From the NCBI GenBank assembly GCA_007570785.1, contig ML664152.1, positions 4,144,430 through 4,208,429 on the forward strand: a DNA stretch of 64,000 nt, read 5' to 3'. The DNA is from Antilocapra americana (taxonomy: Eukaryota; Chordata; Mammalia; Artiodactyla; Antilocapridae). The translations under genes and the position numbers were made by a program. Below, in pieces: positions 23,117-33,325 of the stretch; position 1 is the first letter of the stretch, and each line of letters starts with the position of its first letter. The notes under the pieces are model-generated. The model saw nothing but the letters and a program-made list of their open reading frames with translations. It was not told the DNA's origin and did not search any database.

Positions 23117-23620
23117 GGTGTGTACATGGCACTCATACAGTCTCTGCCCCAGATAGGCGGGACAGCCCACTCTGTCCCGGGAGGGGTCTTCTGGAGGGTC
23201 TCCGAGGTCCCCAAGTCTGGCCTTACAGAGTGTGCCTTGCACAACTCTGGGGTGATCTCTGCATTGAAGAGTGAACCTCTACAGATGTCCAGGGCCACCC
23301 TGGATCCTGCCCTTCCTCCTTCTGTTTCAGAATGCTTTGAATTCAATTCCTGAGCCACGCCAGCAGAGTCTTCAATCAGAGGGATTAAATGACAAGCACC
23401 ATACAGGCTGAGCCTACCTTCACCCAGCAGCACCCCAGACTCTCTTGGGGAAGTAGTGCGAGCACACGGGCACACACATGCCTGATTCTGGCTCCCTCCC
23501 TCTCTCCTTGGTTTCCCTGATTTTACTGCAAATAGGATTCACAGGGGCCTTTCTTTAGCTGGATATTGAGTTTCTGGGGACATGGGCTCTACCTCACTCT
23601 GTCTTCCGAATGTCAGTATA
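23117..23620. other. No gene seen
   Basis: Unassigned intergenic sequence. Confidence 0.4.
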
Positions 23621-23832
23621 CGGCTTTCCAGGTAGCGCTAGTGGTAAAAGGAGGCATAAGAGACACAGGTTTGATATCTGGGTCAGGAAGGTCCCCTGGA
23701 GAAGGGCATGGCAACCCACTCCAGTATTCTTGCCTGGAGAATCCCATGGACAGAGGAGTTTGGCGGGTTACTGTCCACGGGGTTGCAAAGAGTTGGACAT
23801 GACTAAAGCGACTTAGCATGCACACGCACAAT
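23621..23832 (+). mobile_element. Bov-tA SINE
   Basis: Head 'CTTTCCAGGTAGCGCTAGTG' with a deletion in the tRNA-like half; body and tail ('TTAGCATGCACACGCACA') are well kept. Confidence 0.88.
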
Positions 23833-23864
23833 GTCAGCATGAACGGGAACTCAGCAACATTTGC

Positions 23865-23992
23865 TGGTTGGATGGATGGATGAATGGGAGGAAGGATGGA
23901 TGGAGGGAGGGAGGGAGGGATGATGAGTGGGTGGGCGGATGGGCAGAGAGGAGAATGGTGGATGGGTGGATGAGTGGGTGGGTGGACCAGGT
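23865..23992. repeat. Degenerate TGGA/GGGA tetranucleotide minisatellite
   Basis: Imperfect repeats of GGATGGAT, GGGAGGGA and GGGTGGGT kind over about 125 bases, likely length-variable. Confidence 0.85.
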
Positions 23993-24065
23993 CAGGGGTG
24001 CCTGATGACACACACGTTCTTGCCCCTCTTAGCACTTGTCATGACCCCCATTGTCAGATGATTTG

Positions 24066-24186
24066 AGTGTCTCTCCCCCATAAGACCATGTGCCCTTTGA
24101 GGGCAGAAACAAGCCTGCCTCTCATGATCTCCAGCTCTGAGCTCAGGGCCTGGTGCATAGTATATGCTCAGGAAATATTTGTCGAA
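24066..24186 (+). mobile_element. L2/MIR-type 3' end
   Basis: 'CCTTTGAGGGCAGAAACAAG', then 'GGGCCTGGTGCATAGTATAT' and 'GCTCAGGAAATATTTGTCG' follow the conserved LINE2 (and MIR3) 3' end order. Confidence 0.7.
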
Positions 24187-26820
24187 GAAGGGACTAAGGC
24201 AGTGGAAGGAAAAAGAGGGGGTGACCGAAGTTTCATTATTACAGAAAACACTAGTGAATGGACCACTTTACCTAAGATCCACACAGCCACAGGTCTCAAG
24301 CCTGGGTTTACTGAACACTGACTGTCTCTTCCTCAAGAAAGGGCAGTGAGAGGTCCTGAGTTGATGTCAGAACAAGTGAACACAGCTCGGGAAGAGCCAG
24401 AGACAGGCTTCTGTCTCCTTGAAACCCAGCACCGCACCGGTCTTTGCAGATGCTGAGTGAGCTTCTGAGGTGGATGAAACCAGACAGAGCAGTCAGCGCG
24501 GTCCTCTTTCAGTGCTGTAGCAGTTTATTCCATTTGCTCAGAACCGTTATCCATGGTATTACATATTGTAATCCTATCCTGACTCTGAGGTTTTCAATAA
24601 ATCAGAATACTCACATTTCACTAATGTCCTGTGTTAATTACATTAAATAAAATTAATCCTATGAATTAAAAACATTCAGTAAAATTAACCTTGTGAATTA
24701 AAAACTAAGACCATGTTCTAAGTTCATCAAGGAAAAACACTATACTCTCAGGCGTTAGGGATCAAATACAATTCCATTAACTTTAAGTAAAGGAAGAAGC
24801 ATTATCTCTTAGCATGGTGCAATGAGGAAAATTCTAAACTAAAACTTAGTTTCTAGACCTATTTCCTCATGAACTTGTTTTGTAAACTTATGTAAATAAC
24901 TCACCCATTCATTTTATGGTTACCCATTATGCAATGGGTAAATAGTACCTCATCCCCAGGTAAATTATTTGTTTTAGTATCTGTGAAAATGCTTGAAAAA
25001 ATATAAAATAGGGAGATATATATATATATATATATATATACTATTTTCCTACTTGTTATAAAAATTTTCATATTAATAGAGTGCCTTTTGAGTCACTGCT
25101 GTGTAAATAGAAACAATATCTTGGTAATAATGCAGGACTAAAGTCAAAGGGTATATAGTTCTACTAAAAATCACATTAGCAGTATTTTTTTTTATGACTG
25201 ACCTCTTTTAAAAAATAGGATTTCAAGTGTGATGTCAAATATTTTTGAGAAAGTGAAATATTATGTATTTAACAGAGGGGCACAAGGATGACTGGGTGGG
25301 TGGGTGGGTGGCAGGTGATAGATGTCAACAGTGAGCAAAGCCAAGATGGGGCTTGGGCCACTTGGGGTGGTAACAGGGCTGGGATCTCTGGGTGGTGGCG
25401 GTGATTGGGTGATGGCAGAGCTGTACTGGAGCTTTGTTTGAAAATCCTTGTGTCTGAGGCTCCTGGCGTCTGGGCTCCTGCATGCTTCTCCACTAGCTCC
25501 TCTCACCTTCCTGGTGCTGCTGCTTGTCTGGGACCTGCATAGAGAACGGGGCTTCTGGGGTAGGCATAGTCTATGTGTTCTCCATCTCTGGGGCTCATTG
25601 AAGCCTGGATGTGGGACAAAGCAGGCTCCCATCAAGGCTCAAGGAAGACTGGAACTTGATCACAGCCACCTGCATAGGGAAGATCATCCAGGTCAGTCTG
25701 TACCAGGAAAGGTGAGGTTTATGCTGGAAACCCCAGGAGGGTGAGGAGTAGAGAGTTACTGCCAACCCTGAGGACACGACATCTGTGCTTGCTGAATAGT
25801 GCCAGGACAGAGACTCCCGGAGGTATGGGAACCTGGTCTTGGGTGAGTGCCACTCCCTCAGGTAAGCAAGCAGATATGACAGGTGCACACACCTGAGCCA
25901 GATGGCCACACCCTGGGGACTTTGTGCCTTTGCACTCTCTGTGGACCACCCACCCGGACACAGGGCTCATCGCCCAGTGGGGCTGTGCCAAGTGTCAGCC
26001 TTGGGGATATTTGTTTGATGTTTTCCAAAGAGCAGATTTTTGCAAGAACTTGAAAACTAGTTATAGACTTCTTCCTTATACACTTTGGAAGACAGAGTCC
26101 TAGGAGCACAAGAGAAGACCAGGGGCCAATTTTCCCTCCGTGTTTTACTTTTGAGGAGGGGCCAGCCTCCCTGGTCAACTCACCAGGTTTCTTTGGAAAT
26201 CCCCCAGGACAAGCATTGGCCTCCTTGTTGTCATTCATACTTTATATGTAAAGTAAGAAACTGAAATTTCCTTGTGATTCCATGTGGGGTGGTGATGGGC
26301 CCTGGCCCAGTCCTCCCCATGGGGATGTTAGGGCTCCAGGGTCTGGAGTCACAAGGGCACTCAGGTTGGTGGGGGCTGAGACCAGGTGAGATCGGGGGGG
26401 ACATCACGTTCCCAGTGTCTCCAGGACCAGCTCCTGGGGCAGGGGACCATTTCTCTGGTCACAATGAAGTCGACCAGAAAGAGATGCTGCCTCATGGAGA
26501 AGTAACCCAGGTTCTGCTGTGTGAGCCATGTGACTGAGCTGAGCTCTCTGAGCCCACTGTCTTCATTTAAGAAATGAATGCCAGGTCTCCCACACTGTAG
26601 AATTGAACTGTGCTGAAAGTCTGTCATCTCAAGAGAATGACAGGCTAAACATGGGGACGGGAGAAGAGGACATGAGCTAGCCACTGCGGAGCATGTCCAC
26701 GTAACAGTATCCCCAACGAGCACAGAATGCAGCAGGGTCAATAAATGGAAGGGTCTTCATGACCACATCTCATGGGTCCCAAATCAGACGAGAAGGTCCC
26801 CGGCCAAGGCAGCTGTTGTC
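24187..26820. other. No gene seen; AT-rich then mixed intergenic sequence
   Basis: Contains a (TA)n microsatellite at 25,017-25,040, a GTGGGTGG tract at 25,292-25,312, and AT-rich sequence at 24.6-25.2 kb. No exon-like pattern. This is the immediate downstream flank of UMODL1. Confidence 0.5.
25015..25041. repeat. (TA)n microsatellite
   Basis: Uninterrupted alternating TA of about 13 units. Confidence 0.9.
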
Positions 26821-27280
26821 TTTAATGTTAGAGGAAAGTTGAGCTGAAGTTGGGCTAGTCTCAGGTGGCACTAGTGGTAAAAACTTGCTTGCCAACGCAG
26901 AAGACATAAGAGACGTAGGTTTGATCCCTGAGTCAGGAAGACCCCCTGAAGGAGGGCATGGCAGCCCATTCCAGTATTCTTGCCCGGAGAATCCCATGGA
27001 CAGAGGGGCCTGGTGGGCTACAGTCCATGGGGTCAAAAAAGAATCGGACATGACTTAGCAACTGAGCACACACTTGTGTACCAGGAACAGTGGATGAAGA
27101 CCAAATACATATTTCTTATTAAAAATCACACAGTACTGCAGGCATAAGACACCAACGCCCACCAGTCCCCCTCCCACAGCCAAACCCCCTGGACACGCTG
27201 TGTGGTCACCATCAGTGGCGAAGGTGGGACTCGCAGGTCAGAGGGTCTCACTTGTCACCCACCTGGGGGTAGCAGGCTCC
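26821..27280 (-). other. UMODL1: Probable UMODL1 3' untranslated region
   Basis: Follows the UMODL1 stop codon on the minus strand. No canonical AATAAA was found in this stretch. The nearest candidates are AATAAG (plus-strand CTTATT near 27,115) and the common variant ATTAAA (plus-strand TTTAAT at 26,821-26,826). A Bov-tA inserted in between would be part of the UTR if the distal site is used. The end is therefore uncertain. Confidence 0.35.
26858..27072 (+). mobile_element. Bov-tA SINE next to the UMODL1 end
   Basis: Full-length copy, antisense to UMODL1, beginning GTCTCAGGTGGCACTAGTGG and ending GACTTAGCAACTGAGCACAC. It lies about 210 bases beyond the stop codon. Confidence 0.9.
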
Positions 27281-27462
27281 TTACTCGTGGAATGCCTGGT
27301 AGCTGAAGTTGTCAGACCGGGCTTTGAAGTCGTATTTTCCAGTCATTCTCTGGTAGTGCCGGACGAGGAGGGCAGCTGCTCCGGCCACCAAAGTGCAGGT
27401 GGCCCCCACGATGAGGACCAGGTAGCCGGCTCCCAGGCCTGGCCCTGCAGTCGGAGGTGACC
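27281..27462 (-). CDS. UMODL1: UMODL1 last coding exon: transmembrane helix and tail
   Basis: Begins after the acceptor TTGTGCAACACAG with two bases that complete a Gly codon and runs 182 bases to TAA (27,281-27,283). After a short extracellular spacer (SPPTAGPGLGAG) comes a hydrophobic run of about 21 residues (YLVLIVGATCTLVAGAAALLV). This is followed by the basic stop-transfer RHYQR and a tail of about 25 residues ending NFSYQAFHE. The helix anchors the ZP protein in the plasma membrane, and the tail has tyrosines but no motif I can name. The exon is well conserved in the family, supporting the start of the 3'UTR directly after it. Confidence 0.95.
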
Positions 27463-27634
27463 CTGTGTTGCACAAAAGAAGCCAGTTCTGACTGCATGTC
27501 AGAACTGTTTCTTTAACTTGCTTTTCATTGCTTTCGATTGTTATTACAATCATACACAATGGTCAGCCTCAGAGGACTCTGTCCCTCTGCCTGTCTATAA
27601 ACTAGAGTGCCTTTGCTCAGCTCATAGATAATCG

Positions 27635-28517
27635 GACCCTACCCATATGCAGAGTACATCATGCGAAACGCCAGGCTGGATGAAGCACAAGCTGGAGCCA
27701 AGATTGCCGGGAGAAATATCAATAACCTCAGATATGCAGATGACACCACCCTTATGGCAGAAAGTGAAGAAGAGCAAAGAGCCTCTTGATAAAAGTGAAA
27801 GAAGAGAGTGAAAAAGTTGGCTTAAAACTCAACATTCAGAAAACAAAGATCATGGCATCTGGTCCCATCACATCATAGTAAATAAATGGGGAATCAATGC
27901 AAACAGTGAGAGACTTTATTTGGGGGGGGGGGGCTCCACAATCACAGCAGATGGTGACTGCAGCCCTGAAATTAAAACATGCTTGCTCCTTGGAAGAAAA
28001 GCTATGACAAACCTGGACAGCATATTAAAAAGCAGAGACATTATTTTGCCAACAAAGGTCCATCTAGTCAAGGCTATGGTTTTTCCAGTCATCATGTATG
28101 GATGTGAGAGTTGGACTATAAAGAAAACTGAGCGCCAAAGATTTGATGCTTTTGAACTGTGGTGTTGGAGAAGACTCTTGAGAGTCCCTTGGACTGCAAG
28201 GAGATCAAACCAGTCAGTTCTAAAGGAAATCAGTCCTGAATATTCATTGGAAGGGCTGATGTTGAAGCTGAAGCTCCAGTGCTTTAGCCACCTGATGGGA
28301 AGAACTGGCTCACTGGAAAAAGACCCTGATGCTGGGAAAGATTGAAGCCAGGAGAAGAAGGGGATGACAGAGGGTGAGATGGTTGGAATGTATCACTGAT
28401 TCAATTGACATGAGTTTAAGCAAGCTCCAAGAGTTGGTAATGGACACGGAAGCCTGGTGTGCTGCCATCCATGGGGTAGCAAAGAGCAGGACATGACTGA
28501 GCGACTGAACTGACCCA
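27635..28517 (+). mobile_element. BovB 3' portion in UMODL1 last intron
   Basis: About 880 bases starting inside the RT domain (ATATGCAGAGTACATCATGC; the YADDT box reads at about 27,734-27,748), through a G-run at 27,923-27,932, to the GAGCGACTGAACTGA end. It is antisense to UMODL1. Translation is recognisable in pieces (for example 27,920-28,345) but frameshifted. Confidence 0.93.
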
Positions 28518-28594
28518 TCTGTGAATAGAAGTGATCAGCACACCCCTTCCAAAGGCTGGACATTCCCTTGGAGATGTTTTGCAAGACTGAAGAC

Positions 28595-28845
28595 CCTTTC
28601 ACTTTACTTCCCCACTGCCTCTCACTCTCTATTCTACCTTTTGATTTTAGTTCCTCCTTGCTTCTTCCTCTCTGACTCTATAAAGGAACCTGGCCCCCAG
28701 ACTCCGACAAGATGGTTATTTTGAGGCACAGGACTGCCATCTTCTCGGTCAGCAGGCTGCCTGAATAAAGTCGCTTATCTTAACCCCTTGTCTCTCAGAT
28801 TTATTGGCCTATCGCGCAGCGAACGGCATGAGCGTGGAGTGGGTA
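28595..28845 (+). mobile_element. Retroviral-type LTR fragment (ERV-like)
   Basis: TATA-like CTATAAAG at 28,678, a polyadenylation-type AATAAAG at 28,764, and an end ('TTATTGGCCTATCGCGCAGC') resembling the U5/primer-site side of ruminant ERV LTRs. No internal retroviral genes are present, so it is probably a solo or partial LTR. Family not assigned. Confidence 0.45.
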
Positions 28846-29289
28846 ACACCTGCAGGTGTGAGACAATGTGGGTGGGAGGTCCACCCACAGCAGCAGGGCC
28901 AGGTCCCAGCTGGGTCCCACCTGGACCCCAGCATCGCCCCTAGATGGAGGATTCAGGTCAGAGCCCGTGGTGGAGCAGGCTCTCCCACGGCAGCTGCTCA
29001 GTGTGCCCTTGAACCTGGGGGCTCCCAGAGGTGCCAGGGCAGGTGCCTCAAGCCCAGGAGCAGAGAGACCAGCTCCTCCTGCTCATCCTCTGGATGGTCA
29101 CTGGCCAAGAAGAGGAGGCCACGTGGGAGCCACAGACAGTGCAGCTGAGGGCAGAGAGCTCAGCAGACTTGGCACAGGGACACGTTGCCTATATCCATAT
29201 GCATCTCAGCACCAGGGAGCCGGCCTTCCCCAGACTCGGAGGCAAGAAAGCACGTGGGAGTCTGGACCCAAAACTGCTGAAAACAGGGA
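28846..29289. other. No gene seen
   Basis: GC-rich stretch with a long but motif-free open frame on the plus strand (28,868-29,455) that runs into an L1 fragment. Confidence 0.45.
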
Positions 29290-29745
29290 TGCAAATAAAT
29301 ACTCGTATATGCAGGCTCACAGAAGCAGAAAGGGGAAACAGACCCGAATCCATCAAAGGCTGAATGAACAAACAAACATGGTCTATCACCCAGAGGAATG
29401 GCATTCAGCCATAAAGGGAGGAGGTTATGCCACATGTTACGTGGGACACAGATGAGCCTTGAAAACATCCACTGTGCTGAGTGACAGACACAGTTGCTGA
29501 GGACCACAAGTAGTCATGTGATCCTGTTTCTAGGGAAACTGGAGTCAGAAAGCCGACCTCATGGTTTCAGGGGTGGGGGCAGGGCTGGGGGTTCACTCTC
29601 TGTGGGCTTAGAACTGCTTTGGGAGATGAATATGTTTTGAAACTAGAGAAAGGTAATGGTTGTACCACACTGTGAATGCACTAAATTCTACCCAATAGTT
29701 TCTTTTAAAAGTTAACTTTATATTAAGTAAATTTTGTCTCAGTCC
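29290..29745 (+). mobile_element. Old L1 3' fragment
   Basis: 'AATGGCATTCAGCCATAAAG' is the L1 ORF2 C-terminal signature (…YSAIK). It is followed by 3'UTR-like sequence of the L1M type ending near 'AGTAAATTTTGTCTCAG'. Confidence 0.7.
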
Positions 29746-30434
29746 ATGGGTTCACTCCTGAACACTCAGGGGTTGCTCCTGAATGGAGAGATGCTTACAA
29801 ATAGAGAGGGAGCCTGTGTTGCCTCATGACCCACACCATCAGTGGGAATGTCTCCTTAAACATAGCCTCCACTTGTCAGCCCTGATGGATGAGACATTTA
29901 AAAGACATGGGTCCTCCCCCAGAAGTGTGAGCACCCACGCATGATGCAGTAGTGACATCATGGTGTGATGTACGTGACTCCTTCTGCAAAGACAATGACC
30001 TGTCACTGCCTGTGAAGGGGACACATCTCAGTGAGGGGTAGTGATGGAGGTGTGCAAAAACCCAGGAGCTGGGAACCTAGAACCCAGGCCCCTTCCAGAG
30101 GCTGAGCTCAGCCACCATCCAGGGACCCCAGGCTTCTCACTTCTGAGCCTCCTCCACAATTGTTCCAGACCCTTCCCACTGGTTCATTTCAGAAGCCTAC
30201 AGGATGTTAACCTCAAACTTCTTCTTACACACACACACACACACACACAAACTCTACTGACTGAGAAATTATGTTCTCTGGAAGAGCAAATGGCCATGTA
30301 TGATTTCCAAAAATTAAGTGCAAAAAGTATGAGATGCTGATAGATGATCCGTTGGCAGCACAGATCAGGGATTGCCTGGGTGGATTCTTCCTTCAAAAGG
30401 CCAGCAAACAGTGTTACATGTTGAAGCACAATCC
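29746..30434. other. UMODL1 intron, no exon seen; (CA)n at 30,226-30,250
   Basis: A CA microsatellite of about 12 units lies in otherwise unassigned intron. Confidence 0.6.
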
Positions 30435-30815
30435 TCAAAAAAATATGTGTTTCGTCTGAACCCCCAGTGCCTCAGACTCCGACCTTATTCTGAAATAGAG
30501 TCTTTGCGGATATCACTAGTTAAGAAGTTACATTGAAGTGGGAGAGGCCCCTAATTCAATGACCAGTGTCCCTGTAAGAAGACAGAGGTGCTCAGGAGAA
30601 GCCGCATGATGACAGAGGCAGAGGCTGGAGGGAGGTGGCCACAGACAGGTCACCCAGCAGAATCTGCGGAGGCTGGGAGCCAGGCCTGGGATGGAGGACC
30701 TCAGAGACTTTGGAAGGAGCCAGCCCCACCTGTTATGTGATCTTGGATTTGTATCTCCAGACTTCAGGAGTATTTTCTGTTATTTTAACCACTCAGTTTA
30801 TGTTTCTTAGTGAAT
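30435..30815 (+). mobile_element. Old MaLR-type LTR (MLT1/MST-like)
   Basis: The order 'CGACCTTATTCTGAAATAGA', 'GTCTTTGCGGATATCACTAG', 'GTCCCTGTAAGAAGACAGAG' and '...GTATTTTCTGTTATTTTAAC' matches a mammalian ERVL-MaLR-type LTR. Diverged; the subfamily is a guess. Confidence 0.5.
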
Positions 30816-31145
30816 ATAATTCACATATGTTCTCTTTCATATTAGAGCCCCAGATCAACCAGCAATTTAAGCAATTAAAATTTCAGCAAATTTAAGACAA
30901 TGAAGAGGGCAGAAAAAGCATTGTCCCAGGACACAGGCCAGTGATTGCCCAAGGACCAATGTAAATGCCAAGGCTTGGAGTCCAGCTTGGGAGACCCTGA
31001 GTGGACAGACCTGGGGCCTGGTTGGGGACCTGTGATCTTTTAAATCTCTGAAATGTTCTGGATGAGAACCAGCAGCTGAATATCATTGGCCAAAAACCTT
31101 CCTTCCCAAGCTCTGATCAGGACTCCTATCCTGATTTTCACCCTG

Positions 31146-31327
31146 CCTCCAGAACCCAGAAGTTCTTGAACAAGAAAATAGACAAAGAAGGCCATCCAGA
31201 TTAGGAAGAAATGAAATAAAAAGGGAAAATCAACTACCTCCAGAACCCAGAAGTTCTTGAACAAGAAAATAGACAAAGAAGGCCATCCAGATTAGGAAGA
31301 AATGAAATAAAAAGGGAAAATCAACTA
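31146..31327. repeat. Identical 91-bp tandem duplication
   Basis: Two adjacent copies (31,146-31,236 and 31,237-31,327) starting CCTCCAGAACCCAGAAGTTC and ending GGAAAATCAACTA. I see no difference between them. The unit lies in the UMODL1 intron and is not a recognised mobile element. Confidence 0.95.
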
Positions 31328-31802
31328 GGATTAGGTTTAACTGCAAGAAAGAGAAAACCTCAAAATAGTGGTACAAAGAAAATGGAAGTTTCTTTCTGGC
31401 ATAAAAATGAGAAGTCAGAGCTCAAGCCTGGCCCTGCAGCTCTGCTCCAGGGTGTCCTGGGGCACCAGTTCCTTCCAGCTCCTGTCTGGACGATCCTCAT
31501 GGCCCAGGTGGTAGCTGGCTGCAGCCGCCTCCCCTGCATGTCAGGCAGCTGGGTGTGGACCAGGTGTTTATAAGGAGGGCATTTGACACTCCCTTTTGCA
31601 TTTTATTAACCAGAGTTCACTCATGCAGCCACTCTTGCTGGGAGGTTGGCTGGGAACTATAGTTTTCCCTGGCAACCACCTGTGCCCTAAAAACTGAGGG
31701 TTCTATTACCATTGAAGGAGGGAAGAACAGATATTTGGGGACAGCCAGAAGTTTCCGAATCAATATCCAGGTTTAGCTGTCTAACCCAAGTCACCTGCTC
31801 AC

Positions 31803-31887
31803 CTTCAGACCGAATCAGGGGTCCCCAGGACATCCGGTGCGTCACGGATGGCTCGCTGCTTCTCAGTGCCCGAAAGTCATCACAGTT
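31803..31887 (-). CDS. UMODL1: UMODL1 exon: ZP tail and pre-membrane segment
   Basis: An 85-base exon between acceptor TGTTAAAACAACAG and donor GTGAGC. It starts in phase 0 (AAC TGT GAT GAC) and leaves one base for the next exon. It encodes NCDDFR, carrying the last ZP-type cysteine, then a hydrophilic stretch to SWGPLIRSEG just before the membrane exon. In ZP proteins the bond cleaved on release lies in this region; here only LRSS is a candidate basic site, and no furin RXXR box is seen. The human equivalent as I remember it contains a similar MSWGPLIRSEG end. Confidence 0.93.
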
Positions 31888-31943
31888 CTGTTGTTTTAAC
31901 AGGAAAAAAGTGTTCACGCTAGTTGAGCAATGGTTATGAGAAC

Positions 31944-32073
31944 GGTCCTGGAGAAGGGAATGGCAACCCACTCCTGTGTTCTTGCCTGGAAAATCCCATG
32001 GATGGAGGAACCTGATGGGCTACAGTCCATGGGGTCGCAGAGAGTCAGACACAACTGAGCGACTTCACTTTAT
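31944..32073 (+). mobile_element. Bov-tA SINE, 3' half, 57 bases from an exon
   Basis: Only 'GGTCCTGGAGAAGGGAATGG' to 'GACTTCACTTT' is present. It is antisense to UMODL1 and lies within the branch-point/upstream intron part of the 31,803-31,887 exon. Confidence 0.85.
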
Positions 32074-32399
32074 GAGAAAGGTATCCACTCTCAGGGATGG
32101 TACACTGATCCACACACGCTCTTTCCTGCTAGAAACGTCAAGTCATGATGGATGAGTTCAGTCAGGGGGAAGGATGTTGGGGAGGCCAGATCACCTGGAC
32201 CGAAGGGCTGTGACAGGCTGGATGCCCAGTGGGATGAGGGGAGGACTAGGCAGCAGGCGGGTTGGAGGAAGCAAGATGTAGCCCCCTGAGCTGTCTCCAG
32301 TTACTAGCTCTGGCCTCATCTCAGAGTCACCTTTGTGTTCTTCACAGCCTGCTGTAGACACTTGCTCCTTTTAATGCTTTTGCCTTACAAAAAGTTTCA

Positions 32400-32792
32400 G
32401 TGACATAGAATCTGTGACGGAGTGCACAGTGCTCCTCCCCCAGAGATGTTACAGTCCTAACCCCAGTACCTGTGGATGCCACCCTGTGTGGAAATAAAGT
32501 CTTTGCGGAGGATCCAGGTAAGATGAGGCCATTAGGGCAGACCCTAACCCAGTGTGATTGTGTCCTTGCAAACAGGGGACATGTGTGCACAGACACAGGC
32601 ACGCACAGAGGGACGATGTGTGAAGACATAGGGAGAGGGTGGCACTGACCAGCCAGAGAGCCGGACCTCAGCTTCTCCCCACAGCCTCAGGAGGAGTAAC
32701 CCAGCCGCCACCTCAACCTTGGACTTCCAGCCTCCAGAGCTGTGTGAGGAGAGATTTCTGCTATTTAAGCCTACGGTACTTTGTTACAGCAG
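32400..32792 (+). mobile_element. MaLR-type LTR, left part
   Basis: 'GGAAATAAAGTCTTTGCGGA', 'TGATTGTGTCCTTGCAAACA', and the 3' signature 'TGGACTTCCAGCCTCCAGAG ... TACTTTGTTACAGCAG' are typical of mammalian MLT1/MST LTRs. The last bases are repeated after the SINE that follows. Confidence 0.6.
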
Positions 32793-33025
32793 GCCCTCCC
32801 AGGTAGTGTTAATGGTAAAGAACCCTCCTGCCAATGCAGGAGATGCAAGAGATGTGGATTCGATCCCTGGGTTGGGAGGACCCCCTGGAGGAGAGTATGG
32901 CAACCCACTCCAGTATTCTAGCCTGGGAAATCCCAAGGACAGAGGAGCTAGCAGGCTAGAGTCCATAGCGTCACAAAGAGTTGGACACAAGTGCAGCGAC
33001 TTTGCACGCACATATGCACGCACAC
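32793..33025 (+). mobile_element. Bov-tA SINE inside the MaLR LTR
   Basis: Full-length copy with a 15-bp target duplication ACTTTGTTACAGCAG / ACTTTGCTACAGCAG (32,778-32,792 and 33,026-33,040; one mismatch), so it postdates the LTR. Confidence 0.9.
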
Positions 33026-33168
33026 ACTTTGCTACAGCAGCCCTGGGAAGACAACACCTATCCCAAAGGAAGTTGGAAAGAAATATATGAAGCCCGTATT
33101 ATAGAGAATTTGAGAACTGGCAGCTCCTTGACGAGGCTGTCGTGGCCATTAACATCCTTAGTGTTGCA

Positions 33169-33325
33169 ACTTTCCTGGTGGTCCAGTGATTAAGGCCATT
33201 CCATGCTCCCAATGCAGGGGACCCAGGTTTGATCCCTGATCAGGAAACTAGATCCCACATGCTCCAACTAAGAGTTCACATGCCACGACTAAGACCCAGT
33301 GCAGCCAAATAAATAAATAAGACAC
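33169..33325 (+). mobile_element. CHR-type SINE
   Basis: 'TTTCCTGGTGGTCCAGTGAT' head, 'GATCCCTGATCAGG' and a terminal AAATAAATAAATAAG. Confidence 0.82.

Noticed and set aside
1..27000. Exons of the next gene expected beyond UMODL1 (ABCG1 in human)
   Set aside because: No ABC transporter motif (Walker A, signature) or other exon-like sequence was seen; the gene probably lies outside the window.
28868..29455. 195-codon open frame on the plus strand
   Set aside because: Runs from GC-rich sequence straight into an L1 fragment; no conserved motif.
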